DNA from: an uncultured Siphonobacter sp. | GTDB taxonomy: Bacteria; Bacteroidota; Bacteroidia; Cytophagales; Spirosomataceae | Length of the DNA: 33,529 bases | Assembly (NCBI GenBank): GCA_913774715.1 | Contig: CAJYHS010000168.1 | Location: 1-33,529, forward strand | Reading direction: 5' to 3' | Notes under the pieces: generated by a model | What the model was told of the DNA's origin: nothing | Databases searched by the model: none | Seen by the model: the letters and a program-made list of their open reading frames with translations, nothing else | Shown here: one piece after another, positions 1 through 9,326 of the stretch | Position numbering within the stretch: the stretch's first letter is position 1 | How the letters are laid out: each line of letters opens with the position of its first letter | Translations under genes and position numbers: made by a program

Positions 1-1768
1 CTTTCACTTTCACGGTATAGCTACCTGCCGTATTGACGGTAATGGATTGAGTTTTTGCACCAGTACTCCATTCGTAACTACTATTGCTGGGAACGCTTAG
101 TATCACCGAACTTCCTTCACAAACCACGCTGGCCGAAGCTGTAATCTCGGGAGCAGCAATCGCTGAACTTAAGCTTACGGTAACCGGAGCCGAATTTCCA
201 GACTCACAGCTGCCATTATCTTTGATTTTTACAGTATAATTTCCTGCCTGCCGTACCGTAATGCTTCTTCCGGTCTGTCCATCGCTCCATACAAAATTAG
301 AACCAGCTCCATTAGCCGTTAAAACCGTGCTGCCTCCGGGGCAAAACGTTAAACTCGACGCAGTAATACTTGGCGTACCCACGCCACTAGGAACCAGAAA
401 TGGTGGAGCAAAGGCCGAGTTACCTACGCCATCTTTGCTGCGAGCGTAATACGTTACTCCCGACTGCCCGGTAATACTCTGCCCTGAAGAGGCGGCTCCA
501 TTACTCGCATTCACCCAGAGGCTCTGTCCCGTAGCATTCTGAAGACTTAAACCAAACTGGTTTGAACCCGCACAGGTAAATGCCATTTGTAACATACTAG
601 CCGATGACTGAGGCTGTGAGGCTCCTAAAAAGTTGGTATTGTTAATGGCATCAAACCAGGCCTGCCCGTGTTTTTTATGATTGTCTGAACCGTAAAAGTG
701 AGCAGGATCGGCGGGGTTACGAGGGTTTTGAATATTGTCCGTTTCAGGTCCTTTGAAGCAGTTAGCCACGCGTTCAGCCACAAAATTCTGTCCCTGAATA
801 GTATTAGCACTAGTAAAGGTGGCATTACCAGCTCCTACGTATAAGGAGGCTCTTGCAATCATCCAGGAAAGATTTTTTCCACCAAAATCAGCTCTGGATT
901 TCTCAATGACTGTCTTTAACTGATTATAATACGTTTCTGGATTAGTGTTATTCAAACCATCCCATTCACCCTGGTGCCATAATACACCTCGAATACCCGT
1001 TAGATTACCGTAGTATTGCAGGGACAGTCTCAGGTTCGCATAAGGCATTCCCATCGGAAGATTAAAATCGGCAAAAGGATTTTTGGTGGGTAATCCCTTT
1101 GCACTTTCTTCCCAGTTATAAGCCCCGGTTGCAGAAAAGGCAGCATTAATAAACAGAATAGGTACGTTGTATCGCTGAGCTAACAAATCACCTAAATGCC
1201 CCCAGTGCCAAGCCGTATATCCATAAGGAGCATACTTGATATGAGCCGTCATTTTATTGAATTCCGGAAAAGAATTTCCCGGTTCCTGGCTATTACTTTC
1301 ATTCCCCGTAAAATTGGTAATGACGTTAATACGGTCGTCTTGTGGTTCAGGAATATCGGTTTGTTCCTCACGCCCCTGAGCATTCGACTGCCCTGCAATC
1401 ACAAATACCTCTCCTACTCCCACACGTTCGACGGTAGACGTTGAAAGTACATTTCCGCCCGCAGAAGAGCGAACTTCCACATTATACCAGCCTCCAGAAA
1501 CCTGAACAGTTCCCTGAAAATTTCCACTTCCAGCACTGATTTGAGTCCAGTTAGTACTGGTTCCCTGTCCGTTGCGAGCTACAAAGCGGGCTTCAATTTT
1601 GTCGGCGTTGTTAGAATAGTTACCAGAGACGGTTACACTGGCATTGTTACCAGCATTTCGTTGAAAAACGATTCGTTTTACTGGAAAAGTGATCGTTACC
1701 TGAGCAAATACGCTTGCGGATATCAATAGGCAAAGGCAACTAATTAAGAAGGTAAATTTTAATTTCAT
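1..1768 (-). CDS. Secreted SASA/CE6-type carbohydrate esterase with Ig-like repeats (3' end outside window)
   Basis: Reading from ATG at 1768, 589 codons stay open to the window edge. Residues 1-22 are a signal peptide (basic start, hydrophobic core, ending VFAQ). A beta-rich segment (about 23-115) precedes an SGNH-hydrolase/sialate O-acetylesterase-like domain (about 118-380): IAGQSNAQG holds the likely nucleophile Ser128, WHQGEWD is at 264-270, and DPAH (354-357) or SDNH (361-364) supplies the Asp/His block. Two Ig-like repeats follow (about 465-535, and 538 to the edge), each with a Cys near its start and a W-S-x-G core. Family knowledge: such enzymes remove acetyl groups from sialic acids or xylan. 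The repeats and missing C-terminus fit type IX secretion cargo, but the sorting domain would lie outside the window, so that is inference. It has no partner genes for polysaccharide use inside the window. Confidence 0.85.
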   Translation of the reverse strand, partial: MKLKFTFLISCLCLLISASVFAQVTITFPVKRIVFQRNAGNNASVTVSGNYSNNADKIEARFVARNGQGTSTNWTQISAGSGNFQGTVQVSGGWYNVEVRSSAGGNVLSTSTVERVGVGEVFVIAGQSNAQGREEQTDIPEPQDDRINVITNFTGNESNSQEPGNSFPEFNKMTAHIKYAPYGYTAWHWGHLGDLLAQRYNVPILFINAAFSATGAYNWEESAKGLPTKNPFADFNLPMGMPYANLRLSLQYYGNLTGIRGVLWHQGEWDGLNNTNPETYYNQLKTVIEKSRADFGGKNLSWMIARASLYVGAGNATFTSANTIQGQNFVAERVANCFKGPETDNIQNPRNPADPAHFYGSDNHKKHGQAWFDAINNTNFLGASQPQSSASMLQMAFTCAGSNQFGLSLQNATGQSLWVNASNGAASSGQSITGQSGVTYYARSKDGVGNSAFAPPFLVPSGVGTPSITASSLTFCPGGSTVLTANGAGSNFVWSDGQTGRSITVRQAGNYTVKIKDNGSCESGNSAPVTVSLSSAIAAPEITASASVVCEGSSVILSVPSNSSYEWSTGAKTQSITVNTAGSYTVKVK

Positions 1769-1819
1769 ATACTATTGGTTAATCTATAAACAATGGCAAG
1801 TTGGGCAAGAAAAATCTAA

Positions 1820-1827
1820 CAAAAATA
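1820..1827 (-). promoter_or_regulatory. Candidate -7 element upstream of the SASA esterase
   Basis: The minus strand reads TATTTTTG, matching the Bacteroidota -7 consensus TAnnTTTG, about 50 bases before the start at 1768. No clear TTG -33 partner sits at the usual distance, so this is a weak call. Confidence 0.3.
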
Positions 1828-1965
1828 AAGTTAAAAGTCTTTAATCCATAGGGCTTAACAGAATATTAAGTTTTTTTCACATTTGAAGTTTTTTCATTTA
1901 AAACGGCGGTATTAACTCAGCTTTATTCACCAATACCTGATAGTATTAACTTAAAAAATAGCCCT

Positions 1966-2343
1966 TTAATACGTCATTTTACTCAATATTTTCTTCTGAA
2001 TCCCCCCCGCAGTAAATACACCAATTGTGTATGCCCATAAGTCTGACCATAAGAAACCCTGACCTAGAATTAATCGGCCAGGTAAAGTTCGGCGAAGTTC
2101 ATTTATCCATTCTGCCTGATACAATTGACTGATTTCTATCAAATAACAAATGGCCAGACTGACTAGCATTAGTCGTATAACCTGAAAAGAGGGAAACAAC
2201 AAAGCCATTAACCAAAAAATCATTACCGCCCATAGAGCATCCCCTATCCACAAAGGGATAGTAGCTATCTCTCTGGAAATAAGTCCAATACCGATGGTGA
2301 TGAGAAAAAGAAAGGTGTAAATCAGCCGGGCTTTGGTAATCAT
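1966..2343 (-). CDS. DUF2809 family membrane protein
   Basis: This 125-residue protein has four hydrophobic segments (about 7-24, 28-50, 55-72 and 98-116) and the features I associate with DUF2809: GDALWAVMIFW near residue 34, EISQLYQAEW near 70, and GRLILGQGFLWSDLWAY near 89-105. The function of the family is unknown. Its ATG overlaps the stop of the upstream DUF3820 gene by four bases (2340-2343), so the two are almost certainly translated from one message. It lies just upstream of the secreted esterase, with about 200 non-coding bases between them, so that gene probably has its own promoter. Confidence 0.8.
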   Translation of the reverse strand: MITKARLIYTFLFLITIGIGLISREIATIPLWIGDALWAVMIFWLMALLFPSFQVIRLMLVSLAICYLIEISQLYQAEWINELRRTLPGRLILGQGFLWSDLWAYTIGVFTAGGIQKKILSKMTY

Positions 2344-2582
2344 CTGAAGTTCTGCCGCTTGATTCCCTCCAATAAATATTCTAGTCCGTTGAGTTTAATC
2401 TCATACATGGTCTGAAGCAACATGCCCAGCTTCCCATCGGGAAAACCTTCCCGGGCAAACCATTCCAGATAAGATATAGGCAAGCTTGAAATCAAGGAAC
2501 CCTTATGTTTCCCGAATGGCATTTTATAAGTAGTTAAATCAATTAATAGAGCGGTATTTCCCTGAGGGCCTTCTGTATTCAT
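2340..2582 (-). CDS. DUF3820 family small protein
   Basis: This 80-residue soluble protein contains MPFGKHKG (21-28), LPISYLEWFAREGFPDGKLG and YEIKLNGLEYLL, the core of DUF3820, a family of unknown function sometimes labelled a quorum-sensing-regulated virulence factor. The core starts at Met21, so residues 1-20 are a variable leader. A start at 2522 is possible, but 2582 is kept because the leader is in frame and sits right behind a promoter-like sequence. It overlaps the DUF2809 gene by four bases, which suggests a two-gene unit. Confidence 0.75.
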   Translation of the reverse strand: MNTEGPQGNTALLIDLTTYKMPFGKHKGSLISSLPISYLEWFAREGFPDGKLGMLLQTMYEIKLNGLEYLLEGIKRQNFR

Positions 2583-2586
2583 TTCA

Positions 2587-2620
2587 CAAAGATAAACAAT
2601 CAGAAATTCTATGGCTTCAA
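2587..2620 (-). promoter_or_regulatory. Candidate Bacteroidota promoter before the DUF3820 gene
   Basis: The minus strand shows TTG at 2618-2620, 23 bases of spacer, then TATCTTTG at 2587-2594, matching TTG-N(17-23)-TAnnTTTG. The implied transcript start falls close to the annotated ATG (2582), so the message would be almost leaderless, or translation starts further in at 2522. Confidence 0.4.
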
Positions 2621-2743
2621 CTAAGGATAGGTTATCACTTTTTAGTTTTAAAAGGTCAAAATATTGAGATACTAACTTTTTCTCAGTCTTAAATTTCAGT
2701 TACTTTTAACCCTCTGTTCATGTATTTCTATTGACTTTCTTTC

Positions 2744-3355
2744 ATGAGTGATTTGTTGCCTCATCGGTATTTTATCGTTAATAAACCCTTCAATATGTTG
2801 TCTCAGTTCGTGGGAGCTGGCGACATGAATATGCTCGGCAAGCTGGATTTTGACTTTCCAGAGGGCACCCATTGCATTGGAAGACTGGATAACAAATCCG
2901 AAGGATTACTTCTGTTAACTACCAACAAGAAGGTTACTAAGCTGTTATTTCAGGGTGATGTTCCCCATGAACGTAAGTATTTGGTTCAAGTATACAAGCA
3001 GGTAAGTTCTGAATCGCTGGAAGCTTTACGTACGGGTGTCCTTATTCCCTTGACGGGAGACCTCCATTACAAAACCACGCCCTGCCAGGTAGATATCGTT
3101 GAAAAGCCCATTGGTCTTTTTCAGAGTGGATGGGAATACCCCGAAGATCGTCCACATACCTGGTTACTTATCTCATTAACCGAAGGGAAGTTTCGACAAA
3201 TCAGGAAAATGATGAAAGCCATTCATCATCACTGCCAACGACTCATTCGGGTATCGATTGAAGATATTACTCTGGAAGATTTACAACCTGGCGAGGTTCG
3301 GGAAATATCCGAAGAAGAATTTTTTCGAAAATTACGCATTACTAACTGGGAATAA
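2744..3355 (+). CDS. rluE: rRNA pseudouridine synthase, RluE-like
   Basis: Of 203 residues, the core GRLDNKSEGLLLLT (46-59) carries the catalytic Asp49 of the RsuA/RluB/RluE/RluF branch, and EGKFRQIRKMM near residue 148 is the second family motif. There is no N-terminal S4 RNA-binding domain, and the length fits RluE, which in E. coli converts U2457 of 23S rRNA to pseudouridine. The exact target nucleotide here is inferred. The gene stands alone on the plus strand, converges on clpC, and ends three bases before a perfect bidirectional hairpin. Confidence 0.85.
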   Translation: MSDLLPHRYFIVNKPFNMLSQFVGAGDMNMLGKLDFDFPEGTHCIGRLDNKSEGLLLLTTNKKVTKLLFQGDVPHERKYLVQVYKQVSSESLEALRTGVLIPLTGDLHYKTTPCQVDIVEKPIGLFQSGWEYPEDRPHTWLLISLTEGKFRQIRKMMKAIHHHCQRLIRVSIEDITLEDLQPGEVREISEEEFFRKLRITNWE

Positions 3356-3357
3356 AA

Positions 3358-3385
3358 AAAGAGAGCGGCTTGCACCGCTCTCTTT
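3358..3385. terminator. Bidirectional terminator between rluE and clpC
   Basis: An 11-bp perfect stem (AAAGAGAGCGG / CCGCTCTCTTT) with a 6-base loop has A/T tracts on both sides. It lies between the convergent stops at 3355 (+) and 3406 (-), so it can serve both genes. Confidence 0.85.
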
Positions 3386-3405
3386 CAATGTATATCCAGA
3401 ACAAC

Positions 3406-5931
3406 CTATTCTTCCGTAATGGTTTCTGGTTTTTTAGCCGTGATCGTCAACGTTTCGCTGGTACCATCATGGTCGGCTAGTAGAATATCACCTTCGGCCA
3501 GATCTCCTTTAAGAATTTCTTCCGCAACGGGATCTTCCAGATAACGCTGGATGGCTCGGTTCAGCGGACGAGCTCCGTACTGCGGATCGTATCCTTTCTT
3601 GGCAAGGAAGTCTTTCGCAGCTTCCGTCAGCTCTACGCGGTAACCCAGCGTAGTGATGCGGGCGAAAAGTTTTCCAAGCATCAGTTCAATAATCCGATGC
3701 AGGTGTTCGCGTTCGAGTGAGTTAAAGATGATGACATCATCCAAACGGTTCAGGAACTCAGGTGAGAATGCCTTACGCAGAGCATTCTGAATAGTACTTT
3801 TCACCGCTTCGTCCTGACCATCCACCCGAGTTTTGGTCGCAAACCCAATTCCTGTTCCGAAATCTTTCAGATCACGAGCTCCGATGTTCGAAGTCATGAT
3901 AATGATTGTATTCCGGAAGTCAACCCGACGACCTAAACCATCTGTCAGAATGCCGTCATCCAGCACTTGTAACAGAATGTTAAATACATCCGGGTGAGCT
4001 TTTTCGATCTCATCGAGCAATACTACCGAGTAAGGCTTGCGACGGATTTTCTCCGTTAACTGACCTCCTTCTTCGTAACCCACGTATCCCGGAGGAGCCC
4101 CCACGAGACGGCTTACGCTGAATTTCTCCATGTATTCAGACATATCGATTCGAACCAGCGAATCTTCTTTGTCAAATAAATGAGAGGCCAGCACTTTCGC
4201 TAACTCCGTTTTACCTACCCCCGTTGGGCCTAAGAAAATGAACGAGCCAATCGGTTTTTTCGGATCCTTCAAACCAACCCGCGTCCGCTGAATGGCTTTG
4301 GAAAGTTTGGCAATGGCCGATTCCTGACCGATCACTTTTCCTTTCAGATCCTCTGCTAGGGTTAGTAATTTCTTACCTTCATCGCTAGAGACGCTACGCA
4401 CAGGAATACCCGTCATCATCGCTACTACTTCTGCAACGTTATCTTCCGTTACCGTGTAACGACGGGTTTTGGTATCTTCTTCCCAGCGTTGTTTCGCTTT
4501 ATCGAGTTGCTCCAGCAATTTCTTTTCACGATCCCGTAACTGGGCTGCTTCTTCGTATTTCTGCGATTTAACAACCTGATTTTTCTGCTTTTTCACCTCT
4601 TCAACTGCTTCTTCCAGTTGAATGATGTCTTCAGGAACCGAGATATTATTGATGTGTACGCGAGCACCTACTTCATCCAATACGTCGATGGCTTTATCGG
4701 GCAGGAATCGGTCAGAAATGTAACGTTCTGACAATTTCACCGCAGCCTCCAGAGCTTCGGGCGTATAATTAACGTGGTGGTGTTCTTCGTATTTATCTTT
4801 GATATTGTTGAGAATTTCAATGGTCTCTTCAATGCTCGTAGCATCAACCATGACCATTTGGAAACGGCGGGCTAAAGCACCATCTTTCTCAATATACTGC
4901 CGATATTCGTCCAGCGTCGTCGCTCCAATGCATTGGATATCTCCACGAGCCAGAGCAGGCTTAAACATATTGGAAGCATCCAGTGAGCCAGAAGCTCCAC
5001 CAGCTCCAACGATGGTATGAATTTCGTCAATGAAAAGAATCACTTCAGGTGATTTTTCCAGCTCATTCATAACCGCCTTCATCCGCTCTTCAAACTGACC
5101 ACGGTATTTAGTACCAGCTACCAGCGATGCCAGATCAAGAGTCACGACGCGTTTACCAAAGAGTACGCGGCTTACTTTCTTCTGAACAATGCGAAGAGCC
5201 AGACCTTCAGCGATGGCAGTTTTACCAACGCCAGGTTCCCCGATCAGAATAGGGTTATTTTTCTTACGGCGAGATAAAATCTGAGCTACCCGCTCAATTT
5301 CTTTCTCACGACCCACGATGGGGTCCAGCTTGCTTAATTCAGCTAACTTGGTGAGGTCACGGCCAAAGTTATCCAACACCGGAGTACGGGATTTCTCTGC
5401 TCCTGGCTTACCAGATTCACTACGAGGGCTGGAACCAAACATGCGGCTGTCTTCATCATTGTCGTCCGTATCCGGGCCGGCATTGATATTGGGGTTTGAT
5501 TGATATTCCAGCATTTCCTTAACGATTTCGTAGTTCACATTGAACTTATGAAGAATCTGAGTCGCAATATTGTCTTCGTCCCGAAGGATGGCTAACAATA
5601 CGTGTTCAGTGCCAATCAACTGGGTCTTGAAGACTTTCGCCTCCAGATGAGTCATTTTAAGTACCTTTTCCGATTGACGAGTCAAAGGAATATTGGCCAT
5701 GTTCCGAACGCTGTGCGTTGCTGTTCCCTTCGTAGCTTGCTCGATTGTCATTCGCAACTCATCGAGGTTGATACTTAATTTTTTTAACAGGGCAACAGCC
5801 ACGCCTTCGCCTTCACGGATCATGCCCAAAAGCAAATGCTCTGTCCCGATGTAGTCATGCCCTAATCGCAGAGCTTCTTCTCGGCTCAAAGAGATGACTT
5901 CTTTCACGCGGTTTGAAAATTTCGCTTCCAT
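3406..5931 (-). CDS. clpC: ATP-dependent Clp protease ATP-binding subunit ClpC
   Basis: This 841-residue Hsp100 unfoldase has two Clp-N repeats (about 3-65 and 80-142), an AAA+ module D1 (Walker A GEPGVGKT 231-238, Walker B LFIDE near 299-303), a UVR-type coiled region (about 448-483), a second AAA+ module D2 (Walker A GPTGVGKT 568-575, VLLDEIEK near 637) and a C-terminal D2-small domain. The tripeptide IGF (695-697) in the D2 loop is the ClpP-docking signature, so the protein should feed substrates to ClpP rather than act only as a ClpB-type disaggregase. Residues 143-190 form an acidic, Ser/Pro-rich linker before D1. ClpP and McsA/McsB are not nearby. The start at 5931 matches the usual Clp-N start ([13 protein letters not shown]). 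Confidence 0.97.
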   Translation of the reverse strand: MEAKFSNRVKEVISLSREEALRLGHDYIGTEHLLLGMIREGEGVAVALLKKLSINLDELRMTIEQATKGTATHSVRNMANIPLTRQSEKVLKMTHLEAKVFKTQLIGTEHVLLAILRDEDNIATQILHKFNVNYEIVKEMLEYQSNPNINAGPDTDDNDEDSRMFGSSPRSESGKPGAEKSRTPVLDNFGRDLTKLAELSKLDPIVGREKEIERVAQILSRRKKNNPILIGEPGVGKTAIAEGLALRIVQKKVSRVLFGKRVVTLDLASLVAGTKYRGQFEERMKAVMNELEKSPEVILFIDEIHTIVGAGGASGSLDASNMFKPALARGDIQCIGATTLDEYRQYIEKDGALARRFQMVMVDATSIEETIEILNNIKDKYEEHHHVNYTPEALEAAVKLSERYISDRFLPDKAIDVLDEVGARVHINNISVPEDIIQLEEAVEEVKKQKNQVVKSQKYEEAAQLRDREKKLLEQLDKAKQRWEEDTKTRRYTVTEDNVAEVVAMMTGIPVRSVSSDEGKKLLTLAEDLKGKVIGQESAIAKLSKAIQRTRVGLKDPKKPIGSFIFLGPTGVGKTELAKVLASHLFDKEDSLVRIDMSEYMEKFSVSRLVGAPPGYVGYEEGGQLTEKIRRKPYSVVLLDEIEKAHPDVFNILLQVLDDGILTDGLGRRVDFRNTIIIMTSNIGARDLKDFGTGIGFATKTRVDGQDEAVKSTIQNALRKAFSPEFLNRLDDVIIFNSLEREHLHRIIELMLGKLFARITTLGYRVELTEAAKDFLAKKGYDPQYGARPLNRAIQRYLEDPVAEEILKGDLAEGDILLADHDGTSETLTITAKKPETITEE

Positions 5932-5958
5932 ACTTGAGGTTTAGCGTGCTTTATTTAA

Positions 5959-5972
5959 CCGGCTAACGCCGG
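5959..5972. other. Short GC hairpin in the wbqC-clpC gap
   Basis: CCGGC-TAAC-GCCGG is a perfect 5-bp stem, 28 bases before the clpC start and about 50 bases after the WbqC stop. On the minus strand it is followed by TTAAATAAAG, so it could be a weak terminator for the WbqC gene or a leader structure for clpC. The sequence alone does not decide. Confidence 0.35.
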
Positions 5973-6023
5973 AAGAACAGCTATTGTTCATTTATAATCC
6001 AGAATCTATATAATCTGCTGGTT

Positions 6024-6698
6024 TTATACTGTCAACGTATTTTCTGTTGATGTATTTTTCATAGAAGCCTTCAAAATTGATCGAGCCTTATTTCCCTGAC
6101 AGAATAATAAATCAAGAATACTTAAATTAGGAAAAAATTGTTCCCCGAAATTTTGACGGTAAGGTACGGGCTGGTAAAAACCGCGTTCCTGAGGGTCTAT
6201 TTTGGGTGAAATCAGGTCCCTGGCATCCACTAAAGGCATTTCGTAGGCTTCCTCGTAGACTTCCGTTTCCTTAAACTTGTTGGAAACTCGCAGGAAATCT
6301 TGACAAACTGTCAGCATCTGAGTATTAAGATCGTACAAAAAGTCAGGCTTCCCCTCATAAATCTTTCTGAATTTCTCTTCAAAGTATTCAAAAAACGGGG
6401 CTTTTCGATAAGCTGCATCAATTGCCCCCCAATGACGCTTAATCCAGGGTTGACGATAATCTATCTTACTATCCTTGATCAACGTCTTATTCTTACTTCG
6501 TCCATCCAGAACGGGCACTATTAATGAGTCTACTCCCTGAGCCGTTAGAATCTGACAACGATTCCTATAAGTCTGTTTCTGAAAGTGTTCGTGTTTTTCC
6601 AGGAGAACCGTCTCAAACTTTTCATAACACGTCCAGAATTCCAACCCTGGGAGATACTGAATTTCTACAACTATGGTATTATTTTCCGACATTTGCAA
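6024..6698 (-). CDS. WbqC family protein
   Basis: This 224-residue protein has the WbqC family pattern: an early NRCQILTAQG block (about 46-55), IKRHWGAIDAAYRKAPFFEY (about 86-105, the strongest signature), and a C-terminal segment ending in LDLLFCQGNKA. WbqC-like proteins occur in O-antigen and other glycan clusters and are widespread in Bacteroidota. Their biochemical role is not settled, and there is no signal peptide. The true start may be the second Met (6692). It is transcribed away from the LpxL-like gene, with 111 AT-rich bases between them that must hold both promoters. A link to surface lipid or glycan assembly is inference from this pairing. Confidence 0.8.
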   Translation of the reverse strand: MQMSENNTIVVEIQYLPGLEFWTCYEKFETVLLEKHEHFQKQTYRNRCQILTAQGVDSLIVPVLDGRSKNKTLIKDSKIDYRQPWIKRHWGAIDAAYRKAPFFEYFEEKFRKIYEGKPDFLYDLNTQMLTVCQDFLRVSNKFKETEVYEEAYEMPLVDARDLISPKIDPQERGFYQPVPYRQNFGEQFFPNLSILDLLFCQGNKARSILKASMKNTSTENTLTV

Positions 6699-6809
6699 CT
6701 AAATCACTTTTTTAAAGAAAGCCAAAATTTCTCAAGTGTCAAATTATTTTTTAACTTTTGTAGTTATTAAGTAAGTCTGGTGATAATTTGAATTTATTTG
6801 ATTACATAA

Positions 6810-7688
6810 ATGGTATTATTCCGAGTTATATCCCGCATACCTTTTAAGATTCTTTATCTTTTTTCGGATGTCCTTTTCTTTCTGATTTACTACATCTTTG
6901 GCTACCGAAAACAGGTGGTAATGAATAACCTGGCGGCTGCATTCCCCGAAAAATCAGAACAGGAACGTGAGAAAATTGCCAAAGAGTTCTTTCAGAATTT
7001 CTGCGATTTTATCGTGGAGACTATTAAAACGCTTACGATTTCTGAGAAAGAACTCCAGAGCCGCATGAAATTAGAAAATTCCGAGATTTTACATCGGTTA
7101 GTCAATGAAGAAAACAAGACTATTTTTACGATGTTAGGTCATCAGATGAATTGGGAATGGGCTTCCTTAAGCATCGCCAGTGTAGGAATTCCAGTGGATG
7201 TGATTTATAAACCTCTTTCCAATCCATTTTTCGAGAAATTCATGCTGGAGATACGTTCGCGTTTCGCCATTAAGCCTATTTCCATGTATAATATCCTGCG
7301 GGATATGGTAAGTCGCAAGAATGAACCCCGAGCCATTGGAACTTTGGCCGATCAGGCTCCCCACCATCCTGACTCAGCATACTGGTCTAAGTTCTTTCAT
7401 CAGGAAACGGATTTTTTTAATGGTACCGAAAAATTGGCTCGCAAATTCAATACGCCCCTCGTTTTTGGTAAAATCGTCAAAATTAGCCGAGGCCATTACT
7501 GCTTTAAACTGGAATTGATAGCAGAACCTACTTATAAAGATGTTGCGTCCGGTCAACTTACGGAAGAGTACGTTCGCTGGCTGGAAAATACCTTACGTGA
7601 ACAACCTGCTACGTGGCTCTGGTCTCATAAACGTTGGAAGCACAAACGGGAAACTCATCCCACAGAAGATGAGATGGTTTTGGCATAA
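6810..7688 (+). CDS. LpxL/HtrB-like lysophospholipid (lipid A) acyltransferase
   Basis: This 292-residue inner-membrane protein has a hydrophobic N-terminus (about 10-31) and the acyltransferase HX4E motif as HQMNWE (His111 to Glu116). The C-terminal WLWSHKRWKH is typical of lipid A secondary acyltransferases. The family transfers an acyl chain from acyl-ACP to the lipid A precursor on the cytoplasmic face; some Bacteroidota members may instead make aminolipids, so the acceptor is not certain. The ATG at 6810 gives the standard N-terminus. It ends directly before a strong bidirectional hairpin. Confidence 0.85.
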   Translation: MVLFRVISRIPFKILYLFSDVLFFLIYYIFGYRKQVVMNNLAAAFPEKSEQEREKIAKEFFQNFCDFIVETIKTLTISEKELQSRMKLENSEILHRLVNEENKTIFTMLGHQMNWEWASLSIASVGIPVDVIYKPLSNPFFEKFMLEIRSRFAIKPISMYNILRDMVSRKNEPRAIGTLADQAPHHPDSAYWSKFFHQETDFFNGTEKLARKFNTPLVFGKIVKISRGHYCFKLELIAEPTYKDVASGQLTEEYVRWLENTLREQPATWLWSHKRWKHKRETHPTEDEMVLA

Positions 7689-7690
7689 CC

Positions 7691-7734
7691 AAAAGAAGAG
7701 GGCTGATCATGTGATAGATCAGCCCTCTTCTTTT
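7691..7734. terminator. Bidirectional terminator, perfect 18-bp stem
   Basis: An 18-bp perfect stem runs from AAAAGAAGAGGG (7691) to its complement ending CCCTCTTCTTTT (7734), with an 8-base loop and A/T-rich stem ends. It sits between the convergent stops of the acyltransferase (+) at 7688 and the YciO-like gene (-) at 7743. Confidence 0.9.
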
Positions 7735-7742
7735 AGGTAGTA

Positions 7743-8363
7743 TTATTCCTGCCACTCTCCTAGCCCTTCTCTAATAACGGTAACATCGTCGTCTGTAGCG
7801 TCCAGAATCGTCGATGGTATTAAGCCTCCCGGACCACCGTCAATAATCAGATCAACCTTATGCTGGAACAGGTGAAAAATCTCTTCCGGATCAGTAGGAT
7901 ATTCCATGAAATCATCCTCTGACTTAATGGAAGTAGTAATGATTGGGTTTCCTAATTGACTCACGATTTCCCGCGTGATAGCATGATCCGGAATCCGAAT
8001 CCCAATTGTTTTCTTTCGGGGATTCAATGATCGGGGCAGTTTATTGCTGGCAGGTAAGACAAACGTGTATGGCCCCGGCAGAATTTTCTTCATGGTCTTG
8101 AAAGCCACATCTGATACTTTCGCGTAATCAGTGATATGGCTTAAATCATTGCAAATAATTGAAAAATCGCTCTTTTCTGGTTTAATACCTTTGATCTGAG
8201 CAATCCGTTCAACCGTACGGGCATTATGAATATCTCCCCCCATTCCATAAACTGTGTCCGTTGGATAAATCACAATTCCTCCCTGCTTTAGCACATCGAG
8301 TACTCGGGCAATTTTGCGGGGTTCGGGGTTAAGTGGATGAATACTTACTAATTCGGCTGGCAT
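7743..8363 (-). CDS. YciO-like Sua5/YrdC/YwlC family protein
   Basis: The 206-residue length and whole-protein pattern match E. coli YciO: GGIVIYPTDTVYGMG (28-42), VDLIIDGG (170-177), and VTVIREGLGE at the end. The family fold makes threonylcarbamoyl-AMP for the t6A tRNA modification. Two places normally conserved in true TsaC/Sua5 differ: the K-x-R block reads KGIKPEK (58-64), lacking the Arg, and the TSAN block reads TTSIKSED (143-150), lacking the Asn. I therefore prefer a YciO-type role of uncertain activity over tsaC, whose gene should then lie elsewhere. It is the last gene of a five-gene minus-strand run, 12 bases after the glycosyltransferase. Confidence 0.85.
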   Translation of the reverse strand: MPAELVSIHPLNPEPRKIARVLDVLKQGGIVIYPTDTVYGMGGDIHNARTVERIAQIKGIKPEKSDFSIICNDLSHITDYAKVSDVAFKTMKKILPGPYTFVLPASNKLPRSLNPRKKTIGIRIPDHAITREIVSQLGNPIITTSIKSEDDFMEYPTDPEEIFHLFQHKVDLIIDGGPGGLIPSTILDATDDDVTVIREGLGEWQE

Positions 8364-8375
8364 GGCTTTACAATT

Positions 8376-9326
8376 CTAATACCGTCGGATTCTCTGGTAT
8401 CCACGATAGATTTGATAAAAAGGTATCCTAAGTTGACAGGCCCAGAGAATAGCCTGATAAGCTGAACTTAATGGTTGCAGAGATTGATGTAACGTAGCAT
8501 ATTTCTTCACGAGCGAATAATGCTCCAGATAAAAACACTGCCTCATTCCCTGCTTAAGCCGCCAGAGCAAAGCGAGTTTTTCGGCCGGCGTTCTGAGTAG
8601 ATCAGCAGCTTTTTCACATACCACAAGAGTAGATTCCAGATGTTTGGTTCGACGTAAGGTCTGCTTGCTTGAATCTGAATTTTTTACCTGCCGATAAGCA
8701 ACCCACACCTGATCCTGAAATGAATATTTCCAGTGCCGGGAGGCTCTCACTAAAAAATCAAAATCTTCATACACTAGCGACTCGTCGTAACCACTCAGGG
8801 CATCGTATACCAGCTTACGAGTCATGGCAGTAACCGTTAAAATTGGCGTACCAGATAGTACGGCTTCAAAAACATCCCCGCTAGGTACTGGTTGATAGAT
8901 CTTTCCTTTTTTATTCCGTTTGTACCAAGTACCTAATGCTTTACCATTTTCACTCACTAACTGAGCATCCGAGAATACTGCCCCGTATTCTTCCGAAAGT
9001 GACTCCAAAGCATTTACCTGTTGTTGAATAGTAGGTGGAAATAAGTAATCGTCTCCGGCCAGATCAACGATGTATTTTCCTTTTGCTAAAGACAATGCCG
9101 CATTAAAACTTCGACAAATTCCCTTAGTATGAGTATTAACAATAAACTGATCGTCTGCACGAAGGAACGTCTGAATCACTTTCACGCTATTATCATAACT
9201 ACCATCATCCACAATGATTAATTCAATAGCTGGGTAAGTCTGAGTGAATACGGAATTCAGGCATTCCTGAATAAAACGCTCATGATTGTAACATAAACAG
9301 ATAATTGTAACTAAAGGCTGACTCAT
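8376..9326 (-). CDS. Family 2 glycosyltransferase
   Basis: This 316-residue GT-A enzyme has an N-terminal nucleotide-sugar fold: LVTIICLCYNHERF (5-18), VDDGS (39-43) and the metal-binding acidic block AGDDY (90-94). The C-terminal 110 residues are basic and helical, without clear membrane spans, so it is probably a soluble or peripheral transferase acting on cytoplasmic acceptors. The donor and acceptor sugars cannot be read from sequence. Its start overlaps the stop of the dioxygenase by four bases (9323-9326), which suggests coupled translation and related function. Confidence 0.88.
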   Translation of the reverse strand: MSQPLVTIICLCYNHERFIQECLNSVFTQTYPAIELIIVDDGSYDNSVKVIQTFLRADDQFIVNTHTKGICRSFNAALSLAKGKYIVDLAGDDYLFPPTIQQQVNALESLSEEYGAVFSDAQLVSENGKALGTWYKRNKKGKIYQPVPSGDVFEAVLSGTPILTVTAMTRKLVYDALSGYDESLVYEDFDFLVRASRHWKYSFQDQVWVAYRQVKNSDSSKQTLRRTKHLESTLVVCEKAADLLRTPAEKLALLWRLKQGMRQCFYLEHYSLVKKYATLHQSLQPLSSAYQAILWACQLRIPFYQIYRGYQRIRRY

